Positions 52,076 to 60,871 of a stretch of 64,000 bases of DNA are shown one piece after another. Source of the DNA: Rhizomicrobium sp. (GTDB taxonomy: Bacteria > Pseudomonadota > Alphaproteobacteria > Micropepsales > Micropepsaceae). The DNA is taken from the NCBI GenBank assembly GCA_037200045.1, contig JBBCHM010000001.1:2046001-2110000 (forward strand), written 5' to 3'. Numbering within the stretch: position 1 is the stretch's first letter; the number at the start of each line of letters is the position of its first letter. The notes under the pieces were generated by a model. That model was given only the letters and a program-made list of their open reading frames with translations, was not told the origin of the DNA and searched no databases. The translations under genes and the position numbers were made by a program.

Positions 52076-53866
52076 ATGGGACTTGCCGCCGCCGCCGCGC
52101 GCGAAGCCACTTATATAGCCGCGATCACGAGGACGCTGTGGTCGCTGCGCGACGTCAAGCCGGACAGTCCGCACACCGTCGTCGACATCGTCGAGAAGCA
52201 GGCCAGGGCGACGCCGGACGCGGTGGCGTTCTACTACCTCGACCGCACCATGACCTATGGGCAGCTTGACGCCTACGCGAACCGCGTGGCGCATTGGGCC
52301 AGGGCCTCGGGCGTCGCGCGCGGCGAAGCGGTCGCGCTGCTGATGGAGAATTGCCCGGAATATGTCGCGACTTGGCTGGGACTCCTGAAGGTCGGCGCCA
52401 TCACCGCGCTGATCAACACCAATCTGAGGGGCCAGCCGCTCGCCCATTCCATCGCCATCGCCGCGGCGAAGCACGCCATCGTCGGCGCCGAGCTGGCCGA
52501 GACCTTCGCCGAAGCGGCGCCGCAGATCGCGCCGCCGCCCAAGGCCTGGCGCGCCGGCGGCGCGGCGCCCGGCTTCGAGGATTTCGACGCCGTGCTGGCG
52601 GCCCAGCCGGCCGCGCCAGCCGACAAGGCCTGGCGCGACGGCGTCACAGCCAAGGACAAGGCATTCTATATCTACACGTCCGGCACCACGGGGCTGCCCA
52701 AGGCGTCGAACTTCACCCATATGCGCATGCTGTTCATGATGCACGGCTTCGCCAGCGGGCTGAACGCCAAGGCGTCCGACCGGCTGTACAACGTGCTGCC
52801 GCTCTATCATTCGGCGGGCGGGGTGTGCGCCATCGGGCCGGCGCTCTTGACCGGCGGCTCGGTCATCCTCAAGCGCAAGCTTTCGGTGCACGAATTCTGG
52901 GACGACGTACACCGCTATCGTGCCACGCTGTTCCAGTATATCGGCGAGCTGTGCCGCTATCTCCTGAACGCGCCGGTGCGGCCGCACGAGCGCGACCATG
53001 CCATCCGCGCCATCACCGGCAACGGGCTTCGGCCCGAGATCTGGAAGACCTTCCAGACGCGCTTCGCGATCCCCAGGATCATCGAGTTCTACGGCGCCAC
53101 CGAGGGCAATGTCTCGATGCTGAACTATGACGGCACGGTCGGCGCGGTCGGGCGCGTGCCGCCCTATATGCGCGCCCTCCTCACCACGCGGATCGTGAAA
53201 TTCGACATCGAGCACGAGATGCCGGTGCGCGGCTTCGACGGCTTCTGCATCGAATGCGCAGACAACGAGGTCGGCGAGACCATCGGGCGGATCGAGAACG
53301 AGCCCGGCAAGACCTTCGACGGCTATACCAAGGCGGCCGACACGCAGAAGAAGGTGCTCCACGACGTGTTCGAGAAGGGCGATGCCTGGTTCCGCACCGG
53401 CGACCTGATGCGGCACGACCGGCTGGGCTATTACTATTTCGTCGACCGGATCGGCGACACCTTCCGCTGGAAGGGCGAGAACGTCGCGACCAGCGAAGTG
53501 TCGGAAGCGCTCGGCGTGGTGCCCGGCGTCAAGGAAGCCAATGTCTACGGCGTCGCGGTGCCCGGTGCCGACGGCCGCGCCGGCATGGCGGCGCTGGTGA
53601 CCGGCGAGGGCTTCGATATCGGGCGGCTCGCCGAGGCGCTGGCGGGGAATTTGCCGGCCTATGCGCGGCCCGTGTTCATCCGGCTGCTGCCGGAGCTGGA
53701 GATCACCGGCACGTTCAAGCAGCGCAAGGTCGACCTGGTGAAGGAAGGCTTCGACCTGAAGGCGATCCGCGATCCGCTCTTTTGGCTCGATCCGGCGACC
53801 GGACGGTATGAGCCGCTGACGCCGCGGGCGGTGGATGAGATCGCGGGCGGCCGGTTGAAGTTCTGA
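52076..53866 (+). CDS. Long-chain-acyl-CoA synthetase (AMP-forming, FadD/FATP-like)
   Basis: A 596-residue adenylate-forming enzyme. The ATP/P-loop motif is YIYTSGTTGLPKASN. Motif A5 is EFYGATEGN, motif A7 is WFRTGDLM, motif A8 is FVDRIGDTFRWKGENVAT (hinge Asp), and the catalytic Lys is in TGTFKQRKVDL. The order and the KGENV segment resemble FATP-type very-long-chain acyl-CoA synthetases. It activates fatty acids for degradation or lipid synthesis. It starts 70 bases from the divergent tusA gene. Confidence 0.93.
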   Translation: MGLAAAAAREATYIAAITRTLWSLRDVKPDSPHTVVDIVEKQARATPDAVAFYYLDRTMTYGQLDAYANRVAHWARASGVARGEAVALLMENCPEYVATWLGLLKVGAITALINTNLRGQPLAHSIAIAAAKHAIVGAELAETFAEAAPQIAPPPKAWRAGGAAPGFEDFDAVLAAQPAAPADKAWRDGVTAKDKAFYIYTSGTTGLPKASNFTHMRMLFMMHGFASGLNAKASDRLYNVLPLYHSAGGVCAIGPALLTGGSVILKRKLSVHEFWDDVHRYRATLFQYIGELCRYLLNAPVRPHERDHAIRAITGNGLRPEIWKTFQTRFAIPRIIEFYGATEGNVSMLNYDGTVGAVGRVPPYMRALLTTRIVKFDIEHEMPVRGFDGFCIECADNEVGETIGRIENEPGKTFDGYTKAADTQKKVLHDVFEKGDAWFRTGDLMRHDRLGYYYFVDRIGDTFRWKGENVATSEVSEALGVVPGVKEANVYGVAVPGADGRAGMAALVTGEGFDIGRLAEALAGNLPAYARPVFIRLLPELEITGTFKQRKVDLVKEGFDLKAIRDPLFWLDPATGRYEPLTPRAVDEIAGGRLKF

Positions 53867-53872
53867 CTGGAG

Positions 53873-54397
53873 CTAAAGCATCACCTGCGCCGCCGGGATC
53901 ACCTCCGCGAAGCTGCCGTTCATCGTGTCGTTCTGGATGGCGACGATGTCCTTGGCTTTCGCCACCTTCGTATCGAAGGTCGAATGCGCGTCGGAGACGA
54001 AGGTCACCTTGTAGCCGCGCTCGACCGCGCCGCGGATCGCGGAATCGACGCAGTATTCCGACTGCATGCCGGTCACGACGAGGTGATCGATGCCGGACTT
54101 CTTCAGTTTCGCGTCGAAATCGGTGCCGTGGAACGCGCTGGAGTTGTGCTTGATCGTTACGTCGTCGCCCGGCTGCGGCGCCAGCTTGTCGACGAAGGCA
54201 AAGCCCGGCTGGCCGGGCTGCATCGCCTCTTCCTCCAAATCATGATGCTGGACGAAAAAGATCGGCGTGCCGTTGGCGCGCGCGGCGGCGATAAGGCCGG
54301 CGATGCGGTCGACGACGGCTTCGCCATCGAGCGGCGGGAGGCCCGGCATCGCGAACATGACCTTCTGGACGTCGATGACGACAAGCGCCTTGCTCAT
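53873..54397 (-). CDS. Isochorismatase-like cysteine hydrolase
   Basis: A 174-residue hydrolase. The triad is visible: Asp in LVVIDVQKVMF, Lys in DVTIKHNSSAFHGT, and Cys in TGMQSEYCVDSAIRGA. The family includes nicotinamidases, N-carbamoylsarcosine amidases and isochorismatases; the substrate is not clear. It ends 6 bases from the convergent acyl-CoA synthetase gene. Confidence 0.9.
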   Translation of the reverse strand: MSKALVVIDVQKVMFAMPGLPPLDGEAVVDRIAGLIAAARANGTPIFFVQHHDLEEEAMQPGQPGFAFVDKLAPQPGDDVTIKHNSSAFHGTDFDAKLKKSGIDHLVVTGMQSEYCVDSAIRGAVERGYKVTFVSDAHSTFDTKVAKAKDIVAIQNDTMNGSFAEVIPAAQVML

Positions 54398-54421
54398 GCA
54401 AGAAACTCCCCGGTGAGACTG

Positions 54422-54474
54422 CCCCCTCCCCGAAAAATGCTTCGCATTTTTCGACCCTCCCGTGAACGGGAGGG
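54422..54474. repeat. Family A repeat, inverted copy
   Basis: Read on the minus strand it has the same order as copies 1 and 2: a CCCTCCCG/CGGGAGGG hairpin, then CGAAAAATGC/GCATTTTTCG, then a G-rich end. Sequence identity is lower, so it is a related subtype. It separates the LLM and isochorismatase-like genes. Confidence 0.7.
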
Positions 54475-54479
54475 TTGAT

Positions 54480-55652
54480 TTACTCCGCCGCCTTGGTCGC
54501 CTTCTTGGCTTCGGCTTCGTGGTGCTTCTGGATGGTCTGCATCGCCGCGCTCATCGCCGCGCCGATAAAGCGCTCCTTGTTGTCGCGCGCCCAGGCGAAA
54601 GCCTCTTCGCGCTTTTCGTTGGCGCCGTTGATCACCGGCGTGACGTGACGCTGCCACAGTTCGTAGGACTTCTTCGTCGCGTCGAAATTCGCCCAGTTGT
54701 GCGCGAGCTGGAGGAACACGCCGAACTCGCCCTGCTTGGCCTGGAGCCGGCGGATCTGGGCGATGGCGTCGTCCGGCGTGCCGATGACGAGCTGGCCGTC
54801 CTCGACCAGCTTCTCCACCGAGCGCGCCTCGGTCGCCTCGCGGCCCGCCACCGCGCTGATGCCGCCGAAATAGGCCTGCCATTTGGCGAGGCCGAACTTC
54901 ACGTTCTCGAAGGCCTGTTCGCGGGTCTCGGCGATGTGCACCGGGCCGACCAGGCGCAGGCGCGCCGGGTCCATCGTCTTGCCGTGCTCGGCGGCGGTGT
55001 CGTTGGCGATCTTCCAGTTGATGCCGAGCGCGTCATAGCCGCCGGCCTGCGTCGCGGCGACGCACAGCATGCCGAAGCCGTGGCGCCCCGCCAGCTTGCC
55101 GCCCGACGGCGTGACCGACGACGCCACCGCCACTTCGGGATGCGGCCAGGTATAGGGCTTGAGCTGGCAGGTCGCGTCGATGAGCGTGAACCAGTCGGAT
55201 TTGTGCGTGACGCGCTCGCCCTTGAAGAGGCGCAGGATCACCTCGATCGCCTCGACCATGCGGTCGCGCTGGGTCGCGGGCTCGATGCCCATGGCGAAGG
55301 CGTCGGACGGCAGCAGGCCGGGGCCGACGCCGAGCATGAAGCGGCCGCGCGTCTGGTGGTCGAGCTGGATGACGCGGTTCGCGGTCATCAGGGGGTTGTG
55401 ATAGGGCAGCGAGATCACGCCGGAGCCCAGCATGATGCGCCTGGTGCGCTCCGCCGCGGCGGCGATGAAGACTTCGGGGCTGGCGATGATCTCAAAGCCG
55501 GCGGAGTGATGCTCGCCGATCCAGGCTTCTTCATAGCCGAGGCGATCAAGATGTTCGATCAGTTCGAGATCGCGCTGGATGCAGAGCGTCGGATCCTCGT
55601 CGACCGGATGAAAAGGCGCGAGAAAGATTCCGTTCTTGAGCTTGATCGCCAT
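54480..55652 (-). CDS. LLM-class flavin-dependent oxidoreductase (luciferase-like monooxygenase)
   Basis: A 390-residue protein of the bacterial luciferase-like family. Conserved blocks are LIEHLDRLGYEEAWIGEHHS, GSGVISLPYHNPLMTANRVIQLD, GRFMLGVGPGLLPSDA and VIGTPDDAIAQIRRL. It resembles limonene-1,2-monooxygenase-like LLM enzymes that use reduced FMN. The ATG at 55652 begins AIKLKNGIFLAPFHP, the natural family start. Substrate unknown; neighbouring amidase, dehydrogenase and acyl-CoA synthetase genes suggest a catabolic setting. Confidence 0.9.
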   Translation of the reverse strand: MAIKLKNGIFLAPFHPVDEDPTLCIQRDLELIEHLDRLGYEEAWIGEHHSAGFEIIASPEVFIAAAAERTRRIMLGSGVISLPYHNPLMTANRVIQLDHQTRGRFMLGVGPGLLPSDAFAMGIEPATQRDRMVEAIEVILRLFKGERVTHKSDWFTLIDATCQLKPYTWPHPEVAVASSVTPSGGKLAGRHGFGMLCVAATQAGGYDALGINWKIANDTAAEHGKTMDPARLRLVGPVHIAETREQAFENVKFGLAKWQAYFGGISAVAGREATEARSVEKLVEDGQLVIGTPDDAIAQIRRLQAKQGEFGVFLQLAHNWANFDATKKSYELWQRHVTPVINGANEKREEAFAWARDNKERFIGAAMSAAMQTIQKHHEAEAKKATKAAE

Positions 55653-55736
55653 GACTCTTCCTTCCGATTGTTCTGATGCGACTATGCCATAGCGCATGGC
55701 ACGCGCCCAACCTTACGCACCGTCACGAAGAGTAGG

Positions 55737-55806
55737 ATTCACGCGGAGGCGCGGAGCCGCGGAGAGCGGGCTCCGCTCCGCGTTCTCCGCGGCTCCGCGT
55801 GAGATT
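55737..55806. repeat. Long inverted repeat, family C (copy 2)
   Basis: Arms beginning ATTCACGCGGAG and ending CTCCGCGTGAGATT, with an inner GGAGCCGCGGAGA pairing to TCTCCGCGGCTCC. The core matches 8455-8526. Confidence 0.75.
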
Positions 55807-55829
55807 CTTCTGCGCGCGGACGCGCGCGA

Positions 55830-57257
55830 TCAAAGCGGTGGCGGCGTAAAGCCGCCGAGCTCATCTTCGATGGCGGCTGCGAAGTCGAACAGGCGATCCT
55901 CGCCGTGCCACGGGCCGACAATCTGCACGCCGACCGGCAGGCCCCGCGCGGTCTGCCCGGCCGGCACCGCGAGCGCCGGCGCGTGCAGCGCAGAGGCGGG
56001 CGATATCCAGTTGAGCATGGCGCGATAGGGCACCGCTACGCCGTCGACGTCGAGGACGCGTTCGTTGAACCCCGGCTCCTGCTGGTGCGCGAAGGGCGGC
56101 ACCATGCCGATGGGCATGACGATGGCGTCATAGCGTTCGAAGAAGTCCGCGAGCTTGTCCTTCAGCGCCTGGCGGCGCACCAGCGCCGCGACGTGTTCGC
56201 GATAGGTCGGCACGGCGAGCAAGCGGGACAAGGCGATCTCGGCGCCCGCACCGCCGGCGGCGATCAGCGTCAGGTCCGCCTCGCGCATTGCCTCGAAGGA
56301 TTTCAGGAGCGCGTCGGGATATTCCGATGCCACGATCGGTACCAGGAGCGCGAGATAGGTCTCCATCAGCGCCTGGCCGTCGATGTCGGGCTTGGCGCGC
56401 TCGACCTGCGCGCCGGCTTTTTCCAGCGCGGCGGCGGCGCGGGCCACGCCGTCGCGCACATCGCGCGCCAGCGGCCAGGAGGCTTCTTCGTCCCACACCG
56501 CGACCAGCGCGCCTTTCACATCGCGGCGCGGTTGCTCGGGCGTTCCGTGCAGCACGCTCCACAGCAGCTTGAGATCATCGGCATTGCGCGCCATCGGGCC
56601 GTAGACGCCGATGTCGCATTCGTAATAGGCGCCGGGGCTCGGCGGTACGTGGCCTCGCCCGTCGAGCGCGCGCCAGGTCGGCTTCAACGCGGTGACGCCG
56701 CAATAATTCGCCGGATGGCGCAGCGAGCCGCCGATGTCCGAACCGATCTCCAGCGGCGTCACGCCGGTGGCGAGCGCCGCGCCGGCGCCGCCCGACGAGC
56801 CGCCGGGGACTTTCGTCACGTCATAGGGATTGTTCGTGGTGCCGTGCAGGACGTTGAAGGTCTGGTAGTCGCCGAGCATGAAGGGCACGTTGGTCTTGCC
56901 CCAGATCACCGCGCCCTGCTTGCGCGCGGCGGCGACCACCGTCGCGTCGGCGCAATCCTTGGCGCGGTCCTTGAAGGCGGGATTGCCGGACGTGGCCGGC
57001 ATGTTCTGCACGTCGAAGCCGTCCTTGATCGTCATCGGCAGGCCGGCGAGCGCGCCGAGCGCCGCGCCCTTGGCGCGCGCGTCGTCGATCGCGGCGGCGT
57101 CTTTCCGCGCGCGCGCGATATCGGTTGCGATGACGGCGTTGATCGTCGGCGCGATGGCGTCGTTGCGCGCCAGATGCGCGTCCAGCAATTCGCGGGCCGA
57201 GACCTTCTTCGCCTTAAGATCGGCGAGCATCGACCGTGCCGTAGCGTAAGTGTCCAC
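55830..57257 (-). CDS. Amidase (amidase-signature family)
   Basis: A 475-residue amidase. The catalytic Lys is in LPMTIKDGFDVQNMP. The Gly/Ser signature is VPGGSSGGAGAALATGVTPLEIGSD, with the acyl-enzyme Ser in DIGGSLRHPA. The family hydrolyses simple or aryl amides and includes GatA. No GatB or GatC is adjacent, so it is not the tRNA amidotransferase. The GTG at 57257 is chosen because a GGAGGG site lies 7 bases upstream; earlier in-frame codons give unrelated sequence. Confidence 0.92.
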   Translation of the reverse strand: MDTYATARSMLADLKAKKVSARELLDAHLARNDAIAPTINAVIATDIARARKDAAAIDDARAKGAALGALAGLPMTIKDGFDVQNMPATSGNPAFKDRAKDCADATVVAAARKQGAVIWGKTNVPFMLGDYQTFNVLHGTTNNPYDVTKVPGGSSGGAGAALATGVTPLEIGSDIGGSLRHPANYCGVTALKPTWRALDGRGHVPPSPGAYYECDIGVYGPMARNADDLKLLWSVLHGTPEQPRRDVKGALVAVWDEEASWPLARDVRDGVARAAAALEKAGAQVERAKPDIDGQALMETYLALLVPIVASEYPDALLKSFEAMREADLTLIAAGGAGAEIALSRLLAVPTYREHVAALVRRQALKDKLADFFERYDAIVMPIGMVPPFAHQQEPGFNERVLDVDGVAVPYRAMLNWISPASALHAPALAVPAGQTARGLPVGVQIVGPWHGEDRLFDFAAAIEDELGGFTPPPL

Positions 57258-57330
57258 CGCTGCGCCCTCCCGTTTGCCTCTCCCGGAACATGGCATAACG
57301 TGCCGCCGCTCGAAATGCTTTGGGGTCCCC

Positions 57331-58356
57331 ATGCGCGCCGCCGTGTTCCAGGAAATCGCCAAGCCGCTGGTCGTGGAGAACATCGCCGATCCGGTGCCGG
57401 GGCCGCACGACATCATCCTGCGCGTAAGGACGTGCGGCATCTGCGGCTCGGACCTGCACATGACCGAGGCCGGCACGATCATGCCGCTGCCGGGCGGCGC
57501 GGTGATGGGACATGAATTCGCCGGCGAGGTGGTGGAGGTCGGCAAGGCGGTCACGCATCTGTGGAAAGCGGGCGAGCGCGTCGCGGGCTTTCCGGTGATC
57601 TGCTGCGGCGAGCATTCGCCGTGCCTGTCGCTGTCACTGAGCAGCGCCTGCCCGAAATTGATTCCCGTCGGGCTGGGCCACAGCCCCGGCGCCTATGCGG
57701 AATATGTGCGGATCGGCGCCAGCAGCGGCTACCGCCTGCCGGCGAATGTCTCGTTCCGCGAGGGCGCGATGGTGGAGCCCTTGGCGGTCGGCCTGCATGC
57801 CGTCGACATGGCGAAGCTGGAGCGCGGCGCGACCGTCCTGGTGATCGGCGCGGGACCGGTCGGGCTCGCGGTGATGCTGTGGGCGAAGTTCCTGGGCGCG
57901 CGCCATGTGATCGTGAGCGAGAAGGCGGATGTGCGGAAGAAGATGGCGGCGCGCTTCGGCGCCACCGACGCGATCGATCCGGACCTGCCGCTGACGCCGC
58001 AGGTGCAGAAGATCGCCGGCAAGGCGCCGGACGTGATCTTCGAATGCGTCGGCGCGCCGGGCCTTCTGATGAACGCGATGGCGGAAGCCCCGCGCGGCGG
58101 GCGCATCCTGGTCGCCGGCGTGTGCCAGAAGCCCGACACGATCATGCCGCTGATCGGCATCGTGAAGGAGATCGCGATCCAGTTCGTGCTCGGCTATCGC
58201 GCGGCGGATTTCGACTATGTCATCGCGATGATCGCGTCCGACCGCGTCGACGTCGAACACATGATCACCGACATCGTCGATCTCGACGCCCTGCCGGCCG
58301 CCTTCGAGGCGCTGCGCAAACCGTCGCATCAGTGCAAGGTGATGCTGGAGAACTGA
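57331..58356 (+). CDS. Zinc-dependent alcohol dehydrogenase, MDR family
   Basis: A 341-residue medium-chain dehydrogenase. Catalytic zinc ligands are Cys in VRTCGICGSDLHM and His-Glu in GAVMGHEFAGEV. The cofactor motif is VLVIGAGPVGLAV. The structural-zinc loop, normally C-x2-C-x2-C-x7-C, reads CCGEHSPCLSLSLSSAC, with His in place of one Cys and an altered spacing. The gene is divergent from the amidase gene with 73 bases between. Substrate unknown. Confidence 0.9.
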   Translation: MRAAVFQEIAKPLVVENIADPVPGPHDIILRVRTCGICGSDLHMTEAGTIMPLPGGAVMGHEFAGEVVEVGKAVTHLWKAGERVAGFPVICCGEHSPCLSLSLSSACPKLIPVGLGHSPGAYAEYVRIGASSGYRLPANVSFREGAMVEPLAVGLHAVDMAKLERGATVLVIGAGPVGLAVMLWAKFLGARHVIVSEKADVRKKMAARFGATDAIDPDLPLTPQVQKIAGKAPDVIFECVGAPGLLMNAMAEAPRGGRILVAGVCQKPDTIMPLIGIVKEIAIQFVLGYRAADFDYVIAMIASDRVDVEHMITDIVDLDALPAAFEALRKPSHQCKVMLEN

Positions 58357-58515
58357 GGTCGCCGTTATATCGGACCGCGATACGCGGGACGTTCGGTCGC
58401 AGCACCTTCCGCAACGGAACTGTTACAAGCCCGGCCGCGATTCGCTGCTTGCGGGAATCGCCACTCCCAAGAACCTCTGGAGCGGACACGCGGGAACGCG
58501 CGTCCAAAAGGCCGT

Positions 58516-59022
58516 ATGAGCAAGGAAGAAGACCGATTCGTTGACAGCGTTATCAGCGAGAGGCTGCGCGCGGTCCATGGCGTGTGGACGGAACTGGCGG
58601 CGGGACGCCTCGGTCCCAAGCGCGCCGAACTGACGCCCGCCAAGCTGCGCCGCGCCACGGCCTGGGCGTTCACCGTCGAGGTGATCGATGGCGGCACGGA
58701 TTTCCGCGTCGGCTTTCGCGGCGACAAGGTGACCCAGTTCATGGGCGAACCCTGTACGGCGCAAAGCCTTGCGAGCCTGCGCGGCATTGCCTTCTTCGAC
58801 ATCGCGGAGGCGTTGTTCCGGGCCTGCGTCGAGAGCCGCAAGCCGCTGGTCAGCGCACCCCGGCGGACGCAATACAAGGGCAAGGAGCATCTCGAACGCG
58901 AAGTGCTGCTGCTGCCCCTGTCGGAAGACGGCGTCACCGTCACCGGGCTTCTCGGCGCGTTCGACACCTGGCAGCTCGGCACCCATTCGCGCGCGGCGGC
59001 GACGGCGGCCGCGGCGGATTGA
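58516..59022 (+). CDS. PAS_5-type PAS domain protein (copy 3)
   Basis: A 168-residue protein with the PAS_5 layout: RLRAVHGVWTELAAG, PAKLRRATAWAFTVEVIDGG, FRVGFRGDKVTQFMGEPCTAQSL and the final strands LEREVLLLPLSEDGVTVTGLLGAFDTW. It is a stand-alone sensor without an output domain. The C-terminal AAATAAAAD is low complexity. It is 41 bases before the gene at 59063 and possibly cotranscribed. Confidence 0.68.
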   Translation: MSKEEDRFVDSVISERLRAVHGVWTELAAGRLGPKRAELTPAKLRRATAWAFTVEVIDGGTDFRVGFRGDKVTQFMGEPCTAQSLASLRGIAFFDIAEALFRACVESRKPLVSAPRRTQYKGKEHLEREVLLLPLSEDGVTVTGLLGAFDTWQLGTHSRAAATAAAAD

Positions 59023-59062
59023 ATCTGCTAGGGTGACCGGCGGACTATCGGGACGGGCGGCC

Positions 59063-59689
59063 ATGCCGGCGCACTACGACTACCTGACCTTCACGCTCGC
59101 GCGCGGGCGCCAGGCCTGGACCGATTTCGCCGCGCATATCCGTAGCATCGCGGCGCCCGCGATCGCGGCCGCCGGCGGCGAGGTGCTGGGGCTGTTCCAG
59201 GGACAACTCGGCTTCGCCTCGAACGAAGCGGCGATCCTGTTGCGGTGGCCGAACGCCCTGCGCGACCGGCTGCGCGAGCTCGATACCGCGCCCGGCGCCG
59301 TCGCGATATATCCGCAGAAGCTGACACCGACGGTGCGGCCGGCCGACGACAAGCGGCTCAGGAGCGGCGGCATTTATGTGCATCGCTGGTTCACCGTCGA
59401 TGCCGACAGCGTGGCGGATTTCGTGGCGCTGTCGAACCGCGCCTGGGAGAATTTCGAAGGCAGCTACGACACCGAGATCTTCGGCCTCTTCATCGCCGAG
59501 ACGACGGCCGAGGACGTCCGCGACGGCGCCGGAAGGCTGCTCCTGCTGACCTATTATGCGAGCCATGGCGTGTGGGAGAACTCGCGCGACCAGACGCGCG
59601 ATCCGGCCGGTCTGTTCGCCAAGCGGCATGAACTGACGCGCTCGACCATCGGGCGCAGTTCGCTTGCCGTGCCGCTGACGCAAACCTAG
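59063..59689 (+). CDS. NIPSNAP-like hypothetical protein
   Basis: A 208-residue protein that appears to consist of two ferredoxin-like halves (YLTFTLARGRQAWTDFAAHI; GIYVHRWFTVDADSVADFVALSNRAWENFE). The second half resembles NIPSNAP domains, but I am not certain of the family. It has no signal peptide and no catalytic motif I can name. It may be cotranscribed with the PAS_5 gene. Confidence 0.55.
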   Translation: MPAHYDYLTFTLARGRQAWTDFAAHIRSIAAPAIAAAGGEVLGLFQGQLGFASNEAAILLRWPNALRDRLRELDTAPGAVAIYPQKLTPTVRPADDKRLRSGGIYVHRWFTVDADSVADFVALSNRAWENFEGSYDTEIFGLFIAETTAEDVRDGAGRLLLLTYYASHGVWENSRDQTRDPAGLFAKRHELTRSTIGRSSLAVPLTQT

Positions 59690-59732
59690 GGAATTGATCC
59701 CGCACGGGAATTTCCGGCGTGGCCGAGATTTC

Positions 59733-59748
59733 GTGACGTCAACGTCAC
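59733..59748. promoter_or_regulatory. Dyad before the 98-residue protein gene
   Basis: GTGACGT-CA-ACGTCAC, a perfect 7-2-7 palindrome 65 bases upstream of the ATG at 59813. It has the form of an operator for a dimeric regulator; the regulator is not identified. Confidence 0.5.
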
Positions 59749-59812
59749 CTTAAGCCTTGCCTACGCCCCCGCGTCTCTCTTAGATGCACGCCTTCAGACA
59801 AGGGAGGACGAT

Positions 59813-60109
59813 ATGTCCGTCGATGGCAAGTGGAACATCACGATCAATTCACCGATGGGCGCGCAGAAGGCGACGCTCGATCTCAAGGCCGACGGCGCCA
59901 CGCTGACCGGCACCCAGGCCGCCGCGCAGGGCTCCATGGCCATCGCGAATGGCAAGGCCGACGGCAACAATATCTCCTGGGCCGTCTCGATCACCTCGCC
60001 GATGCCGATGACGCTGGAATTCAGCGGCAAGGTCGAGGGCGACAGCCTCTCCGGCAATGTGAAGGCGGGGGCGTTCGGCTCCTTCCCGTTCTCGGGCGGC
60101 CGCGCTTAA
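59813..60109 (+). CDS. Small beta-rich hypothetical protein, 98 residues
   Basis: The protein starts MSVDGKWNITINSPMGAQKATLDLKADG and consists of alternating short strands (TLTGTQAAAQGSMAIANGKADGN, LEFSGKVEGDSLSGNVKAG), ending FGSFPFSGGRA. It looks like a small beta-barrel of a kind seen in Sphingomonadales and Caulobacterales; function unknown. A GGGAGGA ribosome site is well placed, a strong terminator follows and a palindrome precedes, so it is probably a highly expressed single-gene unit. Confidence 0.75.
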   Translation: MSVDGKWNITINSPMGAQKATLDLKADGATLTGTQAAAQGSMAIANGKADGNNISWAVSITSPMPMTLEFSGKVEGDSLSGNVKAGAFGSFPFSGGRA

Positions 60110-60131
60110 GCCGCGCCACGATACGGAATCG

Positions 60132-60166
60132 GGGCGGCGCCGCGATGCGCCGCCCTTTTTCTTTTT
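60132..60166 (+). terminator. Rho-independent terminator
   Basis: Stem GGGCGGCGC (60132-60140) and GCGCCGCCC (60147-60155) with a 6-base loop, followed by TTTTTCTTTTT. It ends the 98-residue protein gene, 22 bases after its stop. It is the clearest intrinsic terminator in the window. Confidence 0.93.
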
Positions 60167-60206
60167 ACGCGTTACCATCGGGCGCGTCTCGCAGAGGATC
60201 GTCGCC

Positions 60207-60863
60207 TTGCGCATTCCCATCCATCGCGAAGGCTGGCCGTTCATCGCGATCTTCGCGGTCGCGAATTTGCTGATCTATCTGTTCTCGCACGGCGCGGCCC
60301 TGCTGTTCGCGCCGCTGACGCTGTGGTGCATCGCGTTCTTCCGCGATCCGGAGCGCACGCCGCCGCCGGGCGAGACGCGCATCGTCAGCCCCGCCGACGG
60401 CAAGCTGCTGCCGACCGTCGAGGCCGTGCCGCCCGAGGAACTGGGGCTGGGCCCGGAGCCGCGCCGACGCCTGTCGATCTTCATGAATGTCTTCAACGTG
60501 CATGTGAACCGCATGCCGGTCAGCGGCACGGTGGTGGCGCTCGCCTATCGCCCGGGCCGGTTCTTCAACGCCTCCTTCGACAAGGCCAGCGTGCACAATG
60601 AGCGCATGTCGGCGCGGGTGCGGCCGGCGGGCGCAACCGATCCGGGCCAGGACCTTGCCGTGGTGCAGATCGCCGGCCTCGTGGCGCGGCGCATCGTCTG
60701 CGACATCAAGGACGGCGACGCCGTCCGGCGGGGCGCGCGCTATGGCATGATCCGCTTCGGCAGCCGGTTGGATGTCTATTTACCCCCTTCGGCTAAGATC
60801 GTGGTACAAGACGGTTCTGTGACAAAGGCCGGCGAGACCGTGCTCGCGGAACTACAAGGGTAG
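60207..60863 (+). CDS. psd: Phosphatidylserine decarboxylase (short, membrane-anchored form)
   Basis: A 218-residue proenzyme converting phosphatidylserine to phosphatidylethanolamine. Two N-terminal spans are followed by FFRDPERTPPPGETRIVSPADGK, FMNVFNVHVNRMPVSG (catalytic His) and the autocleavage region GMIRFGSRLDVYLP, where the pyruvoyl group forms at the Gly-Ser. This is the short alphaproteobacterial type. The start is a TTG with an AGAGGA site. pssA follows after 8 bases. Confidence 0.93.
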   Translation: MRIPIHREGWPFIAIFAVANLLIYLFSHGAALLFAPLTLWCIAFFRDPERTPPPGETRIVSPADGKLLPTVEAVPPEELGLGPEPRRRLSIFMNVFNVHVNRMPVSGTVVALAYRPGRFFNASFDKASVHNERMSARVRPAGATDPGQDLAVVQIAGLVARRIVCDIKDGDAVRRGARYGMIRFGSRLDVYLPPSAKIVVQDGSVTKAGETVLAELQG

Positions 60864-60871
60864 GTAACCCA

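Noticed and set aside
55830..57257. GatA subunit of the tRNA amidotransferase
   Set aside because: It shares the amidase signature but has no gatB or gatC neighbour, and its C-terminal half fits general amidases.
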